Positions 26,232 to 36,566 of a stretch of 64,000 nucleotides of DNA are shown here, one piece after another. How positions within the stretch are numbered: position 1 is the stretch's first letter; each line of letters starts with the position of its first letter. The stretch is from Bacteroides mediterraneensis (GTDB taxonomy: Bacteria; Bacteroidota; Bacteroidia; Bacteroidales; Bacteroidaceae), in contig NZ_DAJPEN010000001.1 in NCBI RefSeq assembly GCF_025993685.1, positions 620,001 to 684,000 of the forward strand, written 5' to 3'. A model generated the notes under the pieces. The model saw only the letters and a list, made by a program, of their open reading frames with translations. It searched no databases and was not told where the DNA came from. The position numbers and the translations under genes are program-made.

Positions 26232-26506
26232 GAGGGTGTAAATTAAACTGTGTCAGCAAAGAGGAAAATAAAATATTAACTTTGCTAATACAGTTTTTTA
26301 TGAAAGAAGAATTTGATTTTGAGAGTATCAAGAACAAGGCTATTGAATAGTTAAAAGCGGGCAAGCCCTTGTTAGGTAAAGACGGTGCTTTTGCCTCTTT
26401 ATTGGAAAGTATCCTGAATGCAGCTTTGGAAGGTGAGATGGATGCATATCTTACAGAAGAAGAACGTCAGACAGGTAACCGTCGTAACGGGAAAATGCAA
26501 AAACAA
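26232..26506 (+). mobile_element. Truncated IS256-family element (5' end only)
   Basis: It begins with the end-like sequence GAGGGTGTAAATTAAACTG. The transposase start is an ATG at 26300, giving MKEEFDFESIKNKAIE, a stop codon (TAG, probably from CAG), then LKAGKPLLGKDGAF, a segment ending LEGEMDAYL and QTGNRRNGKMQKQ, which is the N-terminus of a mutator-type (IS256) transposase. The frame breaks off at about 26506, where sequence homologous to the GH78 gene begins. The rest of the element is missing. Confidence 0.85.
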
Positions 26507-26733
26507 ATGAGAATACTAAGATAAAACTTGCGACCCCGGATGATACTGAGGCGGTTGTTTACTTGCCTTTACCTGACGGTAAGACATATAAATATGTATC
26601 ATTCAATGGTCAGAACATATGGACAAAAGGTATGTCCAAACAAGTTAATGGTATTGAGTATGTTGGTGAAGAAACAGGTTTTATAATCTTTAGGGTAAAA
26701 CCTGGATCATGGACTATTGAAGGCATTCTTTGA
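26507..26733 (+). pseudogene. Decapitated 3' end of a second GH78 gene
   Basis: Bases 26507-26733, and the following 30 or so untranslated bases, match 23380-23641 (end of the GH78 gene and its downstream sequence) at roughly nine in ten positions by eye. The frame stays open to its own TGA, for example ATPDDTEAVVYLPLPDGK and EETGFIIFRVKPGSW, with several amino acid changes and one two-codon deletion. It therefore looks like the tail of a former full paralogue whose front was removed together with the rest of the IS256 element. There is no start codon of its own and no function is expected. Confidence 0.85.
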
Positions 26734-26784
26734 TTTTATGATTTAGATTGATATTTTTCAGACTAACTCAAATCTATTTTATTT

Positions 26785-29700
26785 ATGAAAAATCTTTGTT
26801 CAACTTTATTTTTTATGATGTTTCTTTTGGTGGGTTGTAATTCAAATAAGCAACCCACTGGAGGAATATCCTTGATAGCACTTGAGGATGGATTTAAGAA
26901 TATTCCGGATAGCCAAAAATTAGCTACATATTGGTATTGGGTATCAGACAATATTTCACAGGAAGGTGTGGTCAAGGATTTACACGCTATGAAGAAAGCC
27001 GGTATAAATAGGGCTTTTATCGGCAATATAGGTATTGGTAATGTTCCCTCTGGCAAGGTTAAATTTATGTCGGACGAATGGTGGAATGTCCTGCACAAAG
27101 CATTGAAAACCGCGACGGAACTCGGAATTGAAATCGGAATCTTCAACGGCCCTGGTTGGAGTCAGTCCGGAGGTCCTTGGGTTAAACTGGAGCAGAGCAT
27201 GAAGTATCTTGCTTCAGAAACTTTAAAAGTAAGTGGAAATGGTAGTCTTCAATCTCTTAAACTTCCAGAAGTAGAAGATGGAACAATGATAAAAGTAATT
27301 GCCTATCCCGACATTAAGGAAGATTCTTTTTCTGATGAGATAAATAAAAAATCCAATCAGCCTGCTGAACTTGTTATTAACTGGCGCAAGGATTATGATT
27401 ATCCGAGAACGTTGATAATCAAGGCTACATCGGAAATAAAGACTAAAGCTGTTTTATACGTATATGAAGGTGGGGAATACAAAGAACTGAAATCTTTTGA
27501 TGTCGACAGAAGCAGAAAAGCTATTAATGTAGGTTTCGATCCGTTCGCTTCTATTGTTGTTTCTTTACCTCAAAATAAAAGTGAAAAGTACAAGCTTCAG
27601 TTCTTGAAACCTAGACAGGGAAATCTCAAGGTTACAATGACGTCAAAAGCATGCGTGGAAAGATACCCGGAAAAAACATTGGCTAAGATGTTTCAAAGCG
27701 CACAGCCCAAATGGAATTCTTATATGTGGGACTTTCAGGAAGAGACGACAGCCAATGTTGTAGCCCCGGAACAGATAATTGACCTTACGGGTAATGTAAA
27801 TGATGACGGCTTACTTAACTGGTATGTGCCAGAAGGGGATTGGACAGTTGTTAATTTCTCAATGAAAACAACCGGGCAACAAAATACCCCAGCCACAAAA
27901 GAGGCAAGAGGGCTTGAAGTTGATAAAATGAACAAGGCATACCTGAAAGAGCATTATGATGCATTTATAGGTGAGATACTCCGTAGGATACCAGCCGAAG
28001 ACAGAAAGACTTTCAGGATTGTTGTTATGGACAGTTATGAAACCGGAGGATTGAACTGGACTGATGATATGGAAACTGTTTTCGAGAATACATACGGTTA
28101 CAGCCCTGTTCCCTACCTGCCGGCAATGAGAGGTGAGGTAGTTGGTTCTGTAGAAATGTCAAACAGATTTTTATGGGATTTGCGCCGTCTGATAGCTGAT
28201 AGAGTTTCATACGATTACGTAGGTGGACTTAGAGAATTAAGCCATAAGGACGGTTTGATTACTTGGTTGGAGAATTATGGACATTGGGGGTTCCCGGGTG
28301 AATTCCTTCAGTATGGAGGACAGTCAGATGAAGTGGCAGGAGAGTTCTGGAGTGAAGGTAACTTGGGAAATATTGAGAATAAAGCGGCTTCTTCGTGTGC
28401 CCATATATATGGTAAAAGAAAAGTTTGGGCAGAATCATTTACTGCCAGCAGGAAACCTTTCTCGCGTTACCCTAAATTGATGAAGCAAAGAGGAGACAGA
28501 TTCTTCACAGAAGGTATAAACAGCACTCTTTTTCATCTTTATATCCAGCAGCCTGACGACCGTAAACCGGGAATTAATGCCTGGTTTGGTAATGAGTTCA
28601 ACAGAAATAATACGTGGTTTTCTCATTTGGATCTTTTTGTCTCATACCTAAAACGTTGCAATTTCATGCTTCAACAAGGGATATACATTGCCGATGTGGC
28701 ATATTTTATAGGTGAGGATGCACCGATGATGACAGGTGTGTGTACTCCTGAACTGCCAAAAGGCTACTCGTTTGATTATATTAATGCTGAAGTTCTTATG
28801 AAGTATGCAGATGTAGAGGATGGATGTCTGACACTTTCTTCGGGTATGAAGTATAGAGTACTTGTGTTGCCACAATTGGAAACAATGCGTCCTGAGCTTT
28901 TGCAGAAATTAAGTACTTTGGTTAAGAAGGGGCTTCTAGTATTGGGACCGTCACCGCTCAGGTCGCCAAGCTTACAGAATTATCCGGAATGTGATGCAAA
29001 AGTGAAAACCCTGTCTGCTGAAATGTGGAAAGAAAACCGGGTTAACAAGTATGGTAGTGGTATGGTATATCCCGCAAACTATACTTTGGAAAAGTTGTTT
29101 GAGGATATAAATCTGTTTCCGGATATGAAAACTGATGACACTTCACCTTTGCTTTTTATTCATAGAAGTATGTCTGAAGGTGAAATCTATTATGTTTCAA
29201 ATCAATCGGAGGAAAAATTAAAAACTAGTCCTGTATTTAGAGTAAAAGGTTTGAAACCGGAATTATGGAATCCGTTGACTTCCGAAATAAGAACCTTGCC
29301 TGAATATTCTGAGACAGATTGTGGAATATCTGTTCCATTGACATTTGAACCATTGGAGAGCTTCTTTATAATATTCAGAAAAGAAACTAAAGATGCTTTA
29401 AGTAATGAAAATTTTCCAAGTCATAATGAAATAGCTAACATACGTGGTCCATGGAAAATCAGTTTTGAAAGTGGTAGAGGAGCTCCTGAAGTACCGATAG
29501 TTATGGATAGTCTGGTGGATTTGTCTGTTTATCCGGATAAAAGAGTAAATTATTTCTCCGGTATATCTACTTATTCAACATCTTTTGAATTCGAATCAGA
29601 TGTCAATAAAAAGCCTTTGTATCTTGATTTGGGAAAAGTTATGGTAATGGCTAAGGTCAAGATAAACGGGAAGTATGTAGGTGGAGTATGGACAGATCCG

Positions 29701-29907
29701 TATGTTTTGCCTGTCTCTGATTATATTGTTAAAGGTAAGAATGATTTGGAAATAGAGGTTGTCAACACATGGATGAACAGGCTGATAGGAGACTTGTCTT
29801 TGCCGGAAGAAAAACGTATAGGTTGGACTGTTATGATGACTTGGAGCAAAGATACTCCACTTCAGTCATCAGGACTATTGGGCCCTGTAAGATTGTTTTC
29901 GTACTAA
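26785..29907 (+). CDS. GH106 alpha-L-rhamnosidase lipoprotein
   Basis: An inverting, calcium-dependent alpha-L-rhamnosidase of family GH106. 1040 residues with lipobox LVGC (Cys18). The N-terminal barrel shows the family opening YWYWVSDNISQEGVVKDL and AGINRAFIGNIGIGN, then IGIFNGPGWSQSGGPW. The central part has YGHWGFPGEFLQYGG, AGEFWSEG (Glu520) and VWAESFTASRKPFSRYP (Glu550), two glutamates in the positions expected for the GH106 centre. The C-terminus ends in a beta-sandwich with VKINGKYVGGVWTDPY. It follows the IS-scarred segment and precedes a short GH78 by 34 nt. The gene at 36665 is a paralogue. Confidence 0.9.
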   Translation: MKNLCSTLFFMMFLLVGCNSNKQPTGGISLIALEDGFKNIPDSQKLATYWYWVSDNISQEGVVKDLHAMKKAGINRAFIGNIGIGNVPSGKVKFMSDEWWNVLHKALKTATELGIEIGIFNGPGWSQSGGPWVKLEQSMKYLASETLKVSGNGSLQSLKLPEVEDGTMIKVIAYPDIKEDSFSDEINKKSNQPAELVINWRKDYDYPRTLIIKATSEIKTKAVLYVYEGGEYKELKSFDVDRSRKAINVGFDPFASIVVSLPQNKSEKYKLQFLKPRQGNLKVTMTSKACVERYPEKTLAKMFQSAQPKWNSYMWDFQEETTANVVAPEQIIDLTGNVNDDGLLNWYVPEGDWTVVNFSMKTTGQQNTPATKEARGLEVDKMNKAYLKEHYDAFIGEILRRIPAEDRKTFRIVVMDSYETGGLNWTDDMETVFENTYGYSPVPYLPAMRGEVVGSVEMSNRFLWDLRRLIADRVSYDYVGGLRELSHKDGLITWLENYGHWGFPGEFLQYGGQSDEVAGEFWSEGNLGNIENKAASSCAHIYGKRKVWAESFTASRKPFSRYPKLMKQRGDRFFTEGINSTLFHLYIQQPDDRKPGINAWFGNEFNRNNTWFSHLDLFVSYLKRCNFMLQQGIYIADVAYFIGEDAPMMTGVCTPELPKGYSFDYINAEVLMKYADVEDGCLTLSSGMKYRVLVLPQLETMRPELLQKLSTLVKKGLLVLGPSPLRSPSLQNYPECDAKVKTLSAEMWKENRVNKYGSGMVYPANYTLEKLFEDINLFPDMKTDDTSPLLFIHRSMSEGEIYYVSNQSEEKLKTSPVFRVKGLKPELWNPLTSEIRTLPEYSETDCGISVPLTFEPLESFFIIFRKETKDALSNENFPSHNEIANIRGPWKISFESGRGAPEVPIVMDSLVDLSVYPDKRVNYFSGISTYSTSFEFESDVNKKPLYLDLGKVMVMAKVKINGKYVGGVWTDPYVLPVSDYIVKGKNDLEIEVVNTWMNRLIGDLSLPEEKRIGWTVMMTWSKDTPLQSSGLLGPVRLFSY

Positions 29908-29941
29908 AATGTCATCCTGCTTAATTTAAATTAGAAATCAG

Positions 29942-31693
29942 ATGAAAACTATTACTTTAATATTTCTTTTTATAGCATCTTTCGTCAATGTTCTCTCTAA
30001 TACCAGAGATCCAAGGGTTAGAGAGTATATTACTCCTAAAAGAATTGTATGGGTATCTAATGAGCAAAATATCAAAAACAGTCAGGTTCTTTTATTGGAT
30101 GGAAAGGGTCAGTCCGATTTATTGGATAATAATGTGTGCAATATGATATCTAAAGACGGGGAGTGTGCGTCTGTTCTATTGGACTTTGGAAAGGAAATTC
30201 AAGGCGGTATTCAGATTGTGACAGGACAATCCAAAGGTCCGGTAAATGTACGTATCCGTTTTGGTGAAAGCGTAGGTGAAGCCATGAGCGAATTGGGAAA
30301 TAAGAGATCTTCAAATGCCCATGCTATAAGAGATTTCAAGACAGTGCTTCCTAATTTGGGGGTAGCTGAATTGGGAAACTCAGGTTTTAGATTTGTCAGG
30401 ATTGATTTGCTCGGTAATAATGTTGATTTCCATTTAAAGGAAGTCAGGGCTATTTCTGTATTTAGGGATATACCTTATAAAGGAACATTCAGATGTAGTG
30501 ATAAGCGTTTGGATGAAATATGGAAAACAGGCGCATATACCGTACATCTTAATATGCAGGAGTATCTTTGGGACGGTATAAAGCGTGACAGACTGGTTTG
30601 GGTTGGCGATATGCACCCGGAGGTAATGACTATCAATACAGTTTTCGGGTATAATGAGGTGGTACCTAAAAGTCTTGATATGATAAGGGATCTGACCAAA
30701 CTGCCTTCATGGATGAACAGAATCTGTTCTTATTCAATATGGTGGCTGATAATACAGAGAGACTGGTATCTTTATCATGGTGATATAGAGTATCTTCAGA
30801 AGCAGAAAGATTATATATTGTCATTGTTGGATTTGCTGATTGATAATGTAGGCGAGGATGGAATAGAAAAACTTAAAGGAGGAAGATTTCTTGACTGGCC
30901 TTCCAATAAACATCCAAAAGCAATCAATGCAGGTCTTCAGTCGTTGATGATTATGGCAATGAATGCAGGATACGAATTGTGTATGATATTCAATGAGAAA
31001 GAAAAGGCTGAAAAATGCAAGACACTTTCAGATAAAATGTTAGAATCGTCTGATCCTGTTAAACAGGAGTATCTTAATTCAGGCAAAAGAATTACTGATC
31101 CCGGCCATAAACAGGGTGCTGCGCTTATGTCTCTTGCCGGTATTATGGATCCGGCAGAAGCCGATAGAAATATTATTTCCGTAGAAGGAGCAAAAGGATT
31201 CTCTACATTTTACGGATATTATATGTTGAAAGCTATGGCAAAAGCCGGAAATTATCAAGGTGCTGTTGATATCATTCGTGAATACTGGGGAGGTATGTTG
31301 GACTTGGGAGCTACAACATTCTGGGAGGATTTCAATCTGGATTGGATTGAAAATTCATCACGCATAGATGAAATAGTACCTGAAGGGAAGAATGATATAC
31401 ATGGTGATTTCGGTGATTATTGTTATAAGGGGTATCGACATAGTCTGTGTCATGGATGGGCTTCAGGTCCTACTTCCTGGCTAAGTGAATATGTACTAGG
31501 TATTAAAGTCCTTGAACCTGGTTGCAAGGTAGTTAAAATCGAACCACATTTATGTGATTTGGATTGGGCTAAAGGTACTTTCCCGACTCCGTATGGTATT
31601 ATTTCTGTGAAACATACGAAGGCAAATGACGGGACTGTAAAAACAGAAATCTCCGCACCTGATGAAATAAAGGTGATTATAGATTTAGAATAG
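29942..31693 (+). CDS. Short GH78-type alpha-L-rhamnosidase
   Basis: 583 residues with a signal peptide (MKTITLIFLFIASFVNVLS). It lacks the usual N-terminal Fn3 and first sandwich domains. It begins with one beta-sandwich (SVLLDFGKEIQGGIQIVTG) and goes straight into the (alpha/alpha)6 barrel. The catalytic loop reads DGIKRDRLVWVGDMHPE with Asp211 and the matching later acidic residues. A second signature is ATTFWEDFNLDW near the C-terminus, then GWASGPTSWLSEYVLGI. This compact form is common in Bacteroidota polysaccharide loci. It sits between GH106 and GH2 genes in the third block. Rhamnosidase activity is likely; other exo-activities on related alpha-linked 6-deoxy sugars are possible. Confidence 0.85.
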   Translation: MKTITLIFLFIASFVNVLSNTRDPRVREYITPKRIVWVSNEQNIKNSQVLLLDGKGQSDLLDNNVCNMISKDGECASVLLDFGKEIQGGIQIVTGQSKGPVNVRIRFGESVGEAMSELGNKRSSNAHAIRDFKTVLPNLGVAELGNSGFRFVRIDLLGNNVDFHLKEVRAISVFRDIPYKGTFRCSDKRLDEIWKTGAYTVHLNMQEYLWDGIKRDRLVWVGDMHPEVMTINTVFGYNEVVPKSLDMIRDLTKLPSWMNRICSYSIWWLIIQRDWYLYHGDIEYLQKQKDYILSLLDLLIDNVGEDGIEKLKGGRFLDWPSNKHPKAINAGLQSLMIMAMNAGYELCMIFNEKEKAEKCKTLSDKMLESSDPVKQEYLNSGKRITDPGHKQGAALMSLAGIMDPAEADRNIISVEGAKGFSTFYGYYMLKAMAKAGNYQGAVDIIREYWGGMLDLGATTFWEDFNLDWIENSSRIDEIVPEGKNDIHGDFGDYCYKGYRHSLCHGWASGPTSWLSEYVLGIKVLEPGCKVVKIEPHLCDLDWAKGTFPTPYGIISVKHTKANDGTVKTEISAPDEIKVIIDLE

Positions 31694-31752
31694 GATATTC
31701 CGGATATCAATGGTTCGGTATAAATGATAATTAATAGAATAAAATAAGTAAT

Positions 31753-34422
31753 ATGAATAAAGTTAAGAATATGCGAAGATTATTATCCTTATTAGTTTTA
31801 ATTTTTTTATGTGTTTCTCATTCTCAAGCACAAAGAATGAAGTTTACTATAAACAGTAATTGGTCATTCTCTTTACAAGAAGAGGATGCTTCTTCTGTAA
31901 ATTACAACACAAAAGGGTGGGAAAAGGTATCGTTCCCGCATACATGGAATGCAAAAGATTCAGACGATGAAATTCCCGGTTATTTCAGAGGGAAAGGATG
32001 GTATAGGAATACAATCGATATAGATAGAGATTTGGCAAAAGAGCAGGTATATGTTTTTTTTGAAGGTGCAAACCAGGAGACCGATATATTTATAAATGGC
32101 AAGTATGTGGGAAACCATAAAGGTGGATATACTGCTTTCTCATTTGATATAACCAAATTCCTGAATAAAGGTAAAAATACTATTGCCATAAGTGTTGACA
32201 ATACTCTGAATAATAACATAACCCCACTAGGAGGAGATTTTACCATGTTTGGAGGTATATATAGAGATGTTTATTTGTTATATACTCCGAAAGCTCATAT
32301 TTCAACAACCCATTATGCTTCATCCGGAGTCTATCTTGATGCATATCAGATAACTGATAAAGAGGCAAAAATAAAGTTGAGAACATATCTGTCTAATGCA
32401 ACAGATAAATCACAAAGATATTATCTGAAGACTCAGGTACAGGATGCTGAGGGTAATATTGTCGCAGAAAAGAATAATCCAATTACAATACCTGAAAAAT
32501 CAGAGAATATTTTATTTCAGACAGATTTAAGTGTTAAGAAGCCAAAGCTTTGGAATACAGATACACCATATTTGTACAGAGTGTTTACCTATTTATATGA
32601 TAGTAATAATAAAGTCATTGATTGCGTTTCAAACCCTCTTGGATTAAGAACAATAAAGTTTGATCCTGACAAAGGCTTTTTTATTAACGGACAGCCATGT
32701 AAGTTGATGGGAACAAGCAGACATCAGGATTACGTAGGATGGGGTAATGCATTGAAAGATGAAATGCATATCCGTGATATAAAAATGATAAAAGATTTAG
32801 GCGCTAAATTTATTCGTATTTCACATTATCCTCAGGACCCATTCGTCATAGAACAGTGTAATAATTTAGGAATATTGTCTTCTATAGAGATTCCTATAAT
32901 CAATAACATTACTATGAGTGAGGAGTACACAAAGAACTGTATCGATCAGGTTACTGAAATGGTATATCAGAGTTACAATAGTCCTTCTGTTGTGGTTTGG
33001 GCATATATGAATGAGATATTATTAAATCAGGTATATAAAAAGAATAAGAAAATAGAAAAAAACAAGTATTTGAAGGAACTGTATAATCTGGCATACTCTA
33101 TTGAGCAAAAAATAAGGTCTATTGATGATTCACGTTATACTATGATTGCGTGTCATAATGCTCCTGCACTTTATAAAGAAGCGGGTTTGACTGATATACC
33201 AAAGATTTTAGGCTTTAATATATATTATGGATGGTATGGTAGTAATATTCATGACATAAAATCTGTTTTGGATGAGATAAAAAGAATGTTCCCAGATAAG
33301 CCTTTGATTCTTACGGAATATGGAGCTGGTGTTGATTCAAGAATTCATTCTTTTGAACCGGAGCGATATGATTTTAGTAATGAATATGGCTCATATTTCC
33401 ATGAATATTATATTCCTGTATTACAGGAAAGAGACTTTGTTTCCGGGTCAGCAGTCTGGAATTTCAATGATTTCTCTTCTGAACGAAGAAAGGAGGCTAC
33501 CCCACATGTGAATAATAAGGGGCTTGTAGGTACAGATCGTGAGTGCAAGGATACCTATTATCTTTATAAAGCCTACTTAAGCGACTCTCCCGTTTTACAT
33601 ATATGTGGTGATTTCTGGGAGTGTAGAGCCGGTGCGAGTATTGACGGAGAAACCTCGACACAGCCCTTAAAGATTTACACCAATGCTGAAAAAGTGAAGA
33701 TAACAGCAAATGGAAAAGATTTGGGAGAGTATGATGTTAAAGATAGAAAGGCAGAGCTTACTATTCCTTTTATAAATGGGATAAATAGGATTGAAGCACA
33801 AATTGTGTATGATGGTGAAGTTATTAAAGAGCAATATATATGTGATTTCAGATGTATAAATGTTAAACATAATTTTACTGAGATGAGTATTATGTTGGGT
33901 AGTAAAAGGTATTTTGAAGATAAGACAGGAAATATATGTTGGATTCCCGAGAAAGAATATACAGAAGGTTCATGGGGATATGTTGGTGGTCGTCCAATTG
34001 TTAATAAAGTACCTTTTGGCACCTCATCAGCAAGTACTAAAGAGATTTTTGGTACAGATCAAGATCCTATTTTCCAGACACAGCGGGAAGGAATCGAGCA
34101 GTTTAAGGCTGATATCCCTAATGGCAAGTATAGTGTTTATTTGTATTTTTCAGAATTACTGTCGAAAGAAAACAATGAAAAGTTGTTGTATAACCTTGAT
34201 CCAAATCAGACAGATAAAAGATATTCAAATAGAGTCTTCTCAATATATATTAATGGACAGTGCGTGCGGAAGGATTTCAATATAGCCGAAGAATATGGTA
34301 TAAATAGAGCTGTTATTATAAAGTATGAAATTGATGTTTTTGACAACAAAGGACTTACTGTTTCATTTGAAGAGAAAGAATCAACTCCGGTGTTAAATGC
34401 TATTAGAATAGTAAGGAATTAA
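31753..34422 (+). CDS. GH2 beta-glycosidase, exported, with C-terminal malectin-like domain
   Basis: 889 residues; a signal peptide follows a short charged start (MNKVKNMRRLLSLLVLIF), and a second possible start is the ATG at 31771. The GH2 layout is intact: jelly-roll sugar-binding domain (WEKVSFPHTWNAKD, DIFINGKYVGNHKGGY), immunoglobulin-like domain, then the TIM barrel with FFINGQPCKLMGTSRHQDY. The acid/base is Glu421 in VVVWAYMNEIL and the nucleophile is Glu522 in LILTEYGAGVD. After the barrel, residues about 690-885 form a malectin/CBM57-like domain (NGKYSVYLYFSEL, FSIYINGQ). Activity could be beta-galactosidase or beta-glucuronidase; in this locus a uronidase or other ulvan side activity is possible. 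It is 59 nt after the short GH78. Confidence 0.85.
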   Translation: MNKVKNMRRLLSLLVLIFLCVSHSQAQRMKFTINSNWSFSLQEEDASSVNYNTKGWEKVSFPHTWNAKDSDDEIPGYFRGKGWYRNTIDIDRDLAKEQVYVFFEGANQETDIFINGKYVGNHKGGYTAFSFDITKFLNKGKNTIAISVDNTLNNNITPLGGDFTMFGGIYRDVYLLYTPKAHISTTHYASSGVYLDAYQITDKEAKIKLRTYLSNATDKSQRYYLKTQVQDAEGNIVAEKNNPITIPEKSENILFQTDLSVKKPKLWNTDTPYLYRVFTYLYDSNNKVIDCVSNPLGLRTIKFDPDKGFFINGQPCKLMGTSRHQDYVGWGNALKDEMHIRDIKMIKDLGAKFIRISHYPQDPFVIEQCNNLGILSSIEIPIINNITMSEEYTKNCIDQVTEMVYQSYNSPSVVVWAYMNEILLNQVYKKNKKIEKNKYLKELYNLAYSIEQKIRSIDDSRYTMIACHNAPALYKEAGLTDIPKILGFNIYYGWYGSNIHDIKSVLDEIKRMFPDKPLILTEYGAGVDSRIHSFEPERYDFSNEYGSYFHEYYIPVLQERDFVSGSAVWNFNDFSSERRKEATPHVNNKGLVGTDRECKDTYYLYKAYLSDSPVLHICGDFWECRAGASIDGETSTQPLKIYTNAEKVKITANGKDLGEYDVKDRKAELTIPFINGINRIEAQIVYDGEVIKEQYICDFRCINVKHNFTEMSIMLGSKRYFEDKTGNICWIPEKEYTEGSWGYVGGRPIVNKVPFGTSSASTKEIFGTDQDPIFQTQREGIEQFKADIPNGKYSVYLYFSELLSKENNEKLLYNLDPNQTDKRYSNRVFSIYINGQCVRKDFNIAEEYGINRAVIIKYEIDVFDNKGLTVSFEEKESTPVLNAIRIVRN

Positions 34423-34449
34423 ATGTAATATAATAAAAAAGTACTACCT

Positions 34450-36485
34450 ATGAATTACGTTTTTAGATTTATTTTTGTTTTCATATCATTACAGTTTTAT
34501 GTTACGTTAGTTCATAGTAAAGCTGGGAGTTATATACTCCCAGAGGCAGCTGATGTAATAGACGTAACAAAAGCTCCGTTTTATGCGGATAATTCTGGAA
34601 AAACAGATTGTTCCACAGCTTTGCAAAAAGCCTTTACATATGCTGCAACTGAGACTAATGGTATATTTACAAAAGATAAAAGAGCAGTACAAATTATTTA
34701 TTTTCCGGCAGGAACATATTAAAGTCTCTAAACCTTTAATCTTTTATTCCAAGGAAGTACAATCCATGCAACGTGAGAAAGCGAAAAAAGAAAAACTCAG
34801 ATATGTAACGGGGCATGTGATGATTTGGGGAGAATCAAAGGAAAAAACACGAATATTACTGATGGATAATTCTTCTTCTTTTCAAAAGGAAGAGACACCA
34901 TTAATTCGTTTTCTGGATGATGATTTCTGTAATCAGGCCTACTTCAATGGAATAAGACATATAACAATAGAAATAGGAAAGAACAATCCTTCAGCAATAG
35001 CTGTTGATTATGTTTCAAGTAATAATGGAGAATTGTCGGATGTTGATATAATTTGCCATGATCAGCAAAATCCTTCCCTTATAGGTCTGAATTTACCTAT
35101 AAGAGGGGGAGGACTGTCATTTATACATGATATTTTTATCAAAGGGTTTAAAACAGGAATTAATGTGGAAGGAGATTATCCGGGATATACTTTTGAAAAT
35201 ATCAGATTAGAGCAACAGCTTAATGAAGGGATAAGGCATATCTCAAAAAATATTGTGATTCATAATCTGACAAGTATTAATAAATGTTCTGCTATAAGAT
35301 GTGAGGGTAGTGACGCTATTACTACGCTAATAGATGCTGAATTATTAGGTGGAAATGACAGTGAGACTGCAATAGAGAATGAGGGACACTTATTTTTGAG
35401 AAATATTAAGTCCGATGGTTATGGAAATGTATTGAATGATAAAGGAGTGACTTTTAGCAAATCTTTTTTAGATGAGTATTCATCTAATGTTATCAGACTT
35501 TCAGAAAGTTCTCCAGCAAAATCATTATCCCTGCCTATTAAAGATACTCCAAGCTATGAATTCCCGTCACCTCACAAATGGACTATATTCGATGTATCGA
35601 AACAGGACGATGATACAGATGCTTTACAAAGTTTAATTGATAGCGGAGCTGAATATATTTTTATAAAAGCAACAGATGAGTGTTTAAAACTAAGAGGAAC
35701 GGTGCGACTTGGGAAAAAGCTTAAATGGATACATGGTGGATGGTGTAATATGGATGTTGTAAATGAAGGTGAACCAGATACTCCGCTTTTTTTGTTCGAA
35801 GATGGAGCCAATGATTTAATTGTGTTTGAGGCATTCTCTAACGGACAATATAGAAATACTTTTACAACATTTCTAAATGTAAGATCAAAGGCTACGGTTA
35901 TAAGGGATGTATTTATGGGATATGGTGATTCTTCATATAGAAACTACGGAACCGGTGATCTTTTTTTAGAGAACGTAGTAACAGGTGGTGGTGATTATGG
36001 ACATTTGCCTGAAAGTAAAGAGGCAGGATGGCTTTTTGAAAATCAGAGTGGTATGGTTTAGAAACTTGAATCCTGAATCATGGGTGCCTGATATACATAT
36101 ATCAAAAGGGGCTAGAGTTTTTGGTATAGGAGGAAAATTAGGTGAATTATATGGAACATATTTACGTGTCACCAATGGAGCATTGGCTGAGATGTATGGA
36201 CTTATGTTTAATGCAAATATGATTGCTCCTTATCGTTTTGGGCTGAATGTTCATGGACCTAGTATGACTGGAATTTCCGTCGAAGTGGATAATGCCGATT
36301 TGACTTTAGTTGCGTTTCAGGATGGTACACATTCTTTTCCAGATCCTACATTTATAAAAGAAGTTTTTGGAAATAAGACTTTTATTCTGAAACACGATAA
36401 GGCTCCGGAAAGAGTGAAAGGTAGGGATATTGGTGTTGTGGCAACTTTTTACCGTTCACATTATTCTTTATTAAATGCACAATAA
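34450..36485 (+). pseudogene. Exported right-handed beta-helix (pectate-lyase-3-like) protein, two frameshifts
   Basis: Three overlapping frames join into one protein of about 675 residues. The first (34450-34722) has a signal peptide, DVTKAPFYADNSGKTDCSTA and YFPAGTY, the classic opening of pectate-lyase-superfamily beta-helices. After a single extra T at about 34718 the next frame continues KVSKPLIFYS and runs to 36061, including a second opening-like segment TIFDVSKQDDDTDALQSL. A second one-base shift near 36050 moves to the frame with WFRNLNPESWVPDI, ending at 36485. As written, only the first 90 residues can be made. The rest of the frame is otherwise clean, so the damage is recent or could be an assembly error. 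The ancestral role was probably a lyase or hydrolase on the same polymer; I cannot assign a family. Confidence 0.75.
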
Positions 36486-36511
36486 GTTGTAGGGTCAATG
36501 CTGACTTTCAA

Positions 36512-36556
36512 TTCCCCATATTCTAATTGTATTATTTAGGGTATGGGGATTTATTT
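36512..36556 (+). terminator. Terminator after the beta-helix gene
   Basis: CCCCATA (36514-36520) pairs with TATGGGG (36542-36548) across a 21-nt loop, followed by ATTTATTTTT. It separates the third block from the GH106-led fourth block. Confidence 0.75.
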
Positions 36557-36566
36557 TTAAATAGGA

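Noticed and set aside
34718..36061. Programmed frameshifting in the beta-helix gene
   Set aside because: No slippery heptamer with a supporting structure is evident, and there are two separate shifts; simple mutation or sequence error is more likely.
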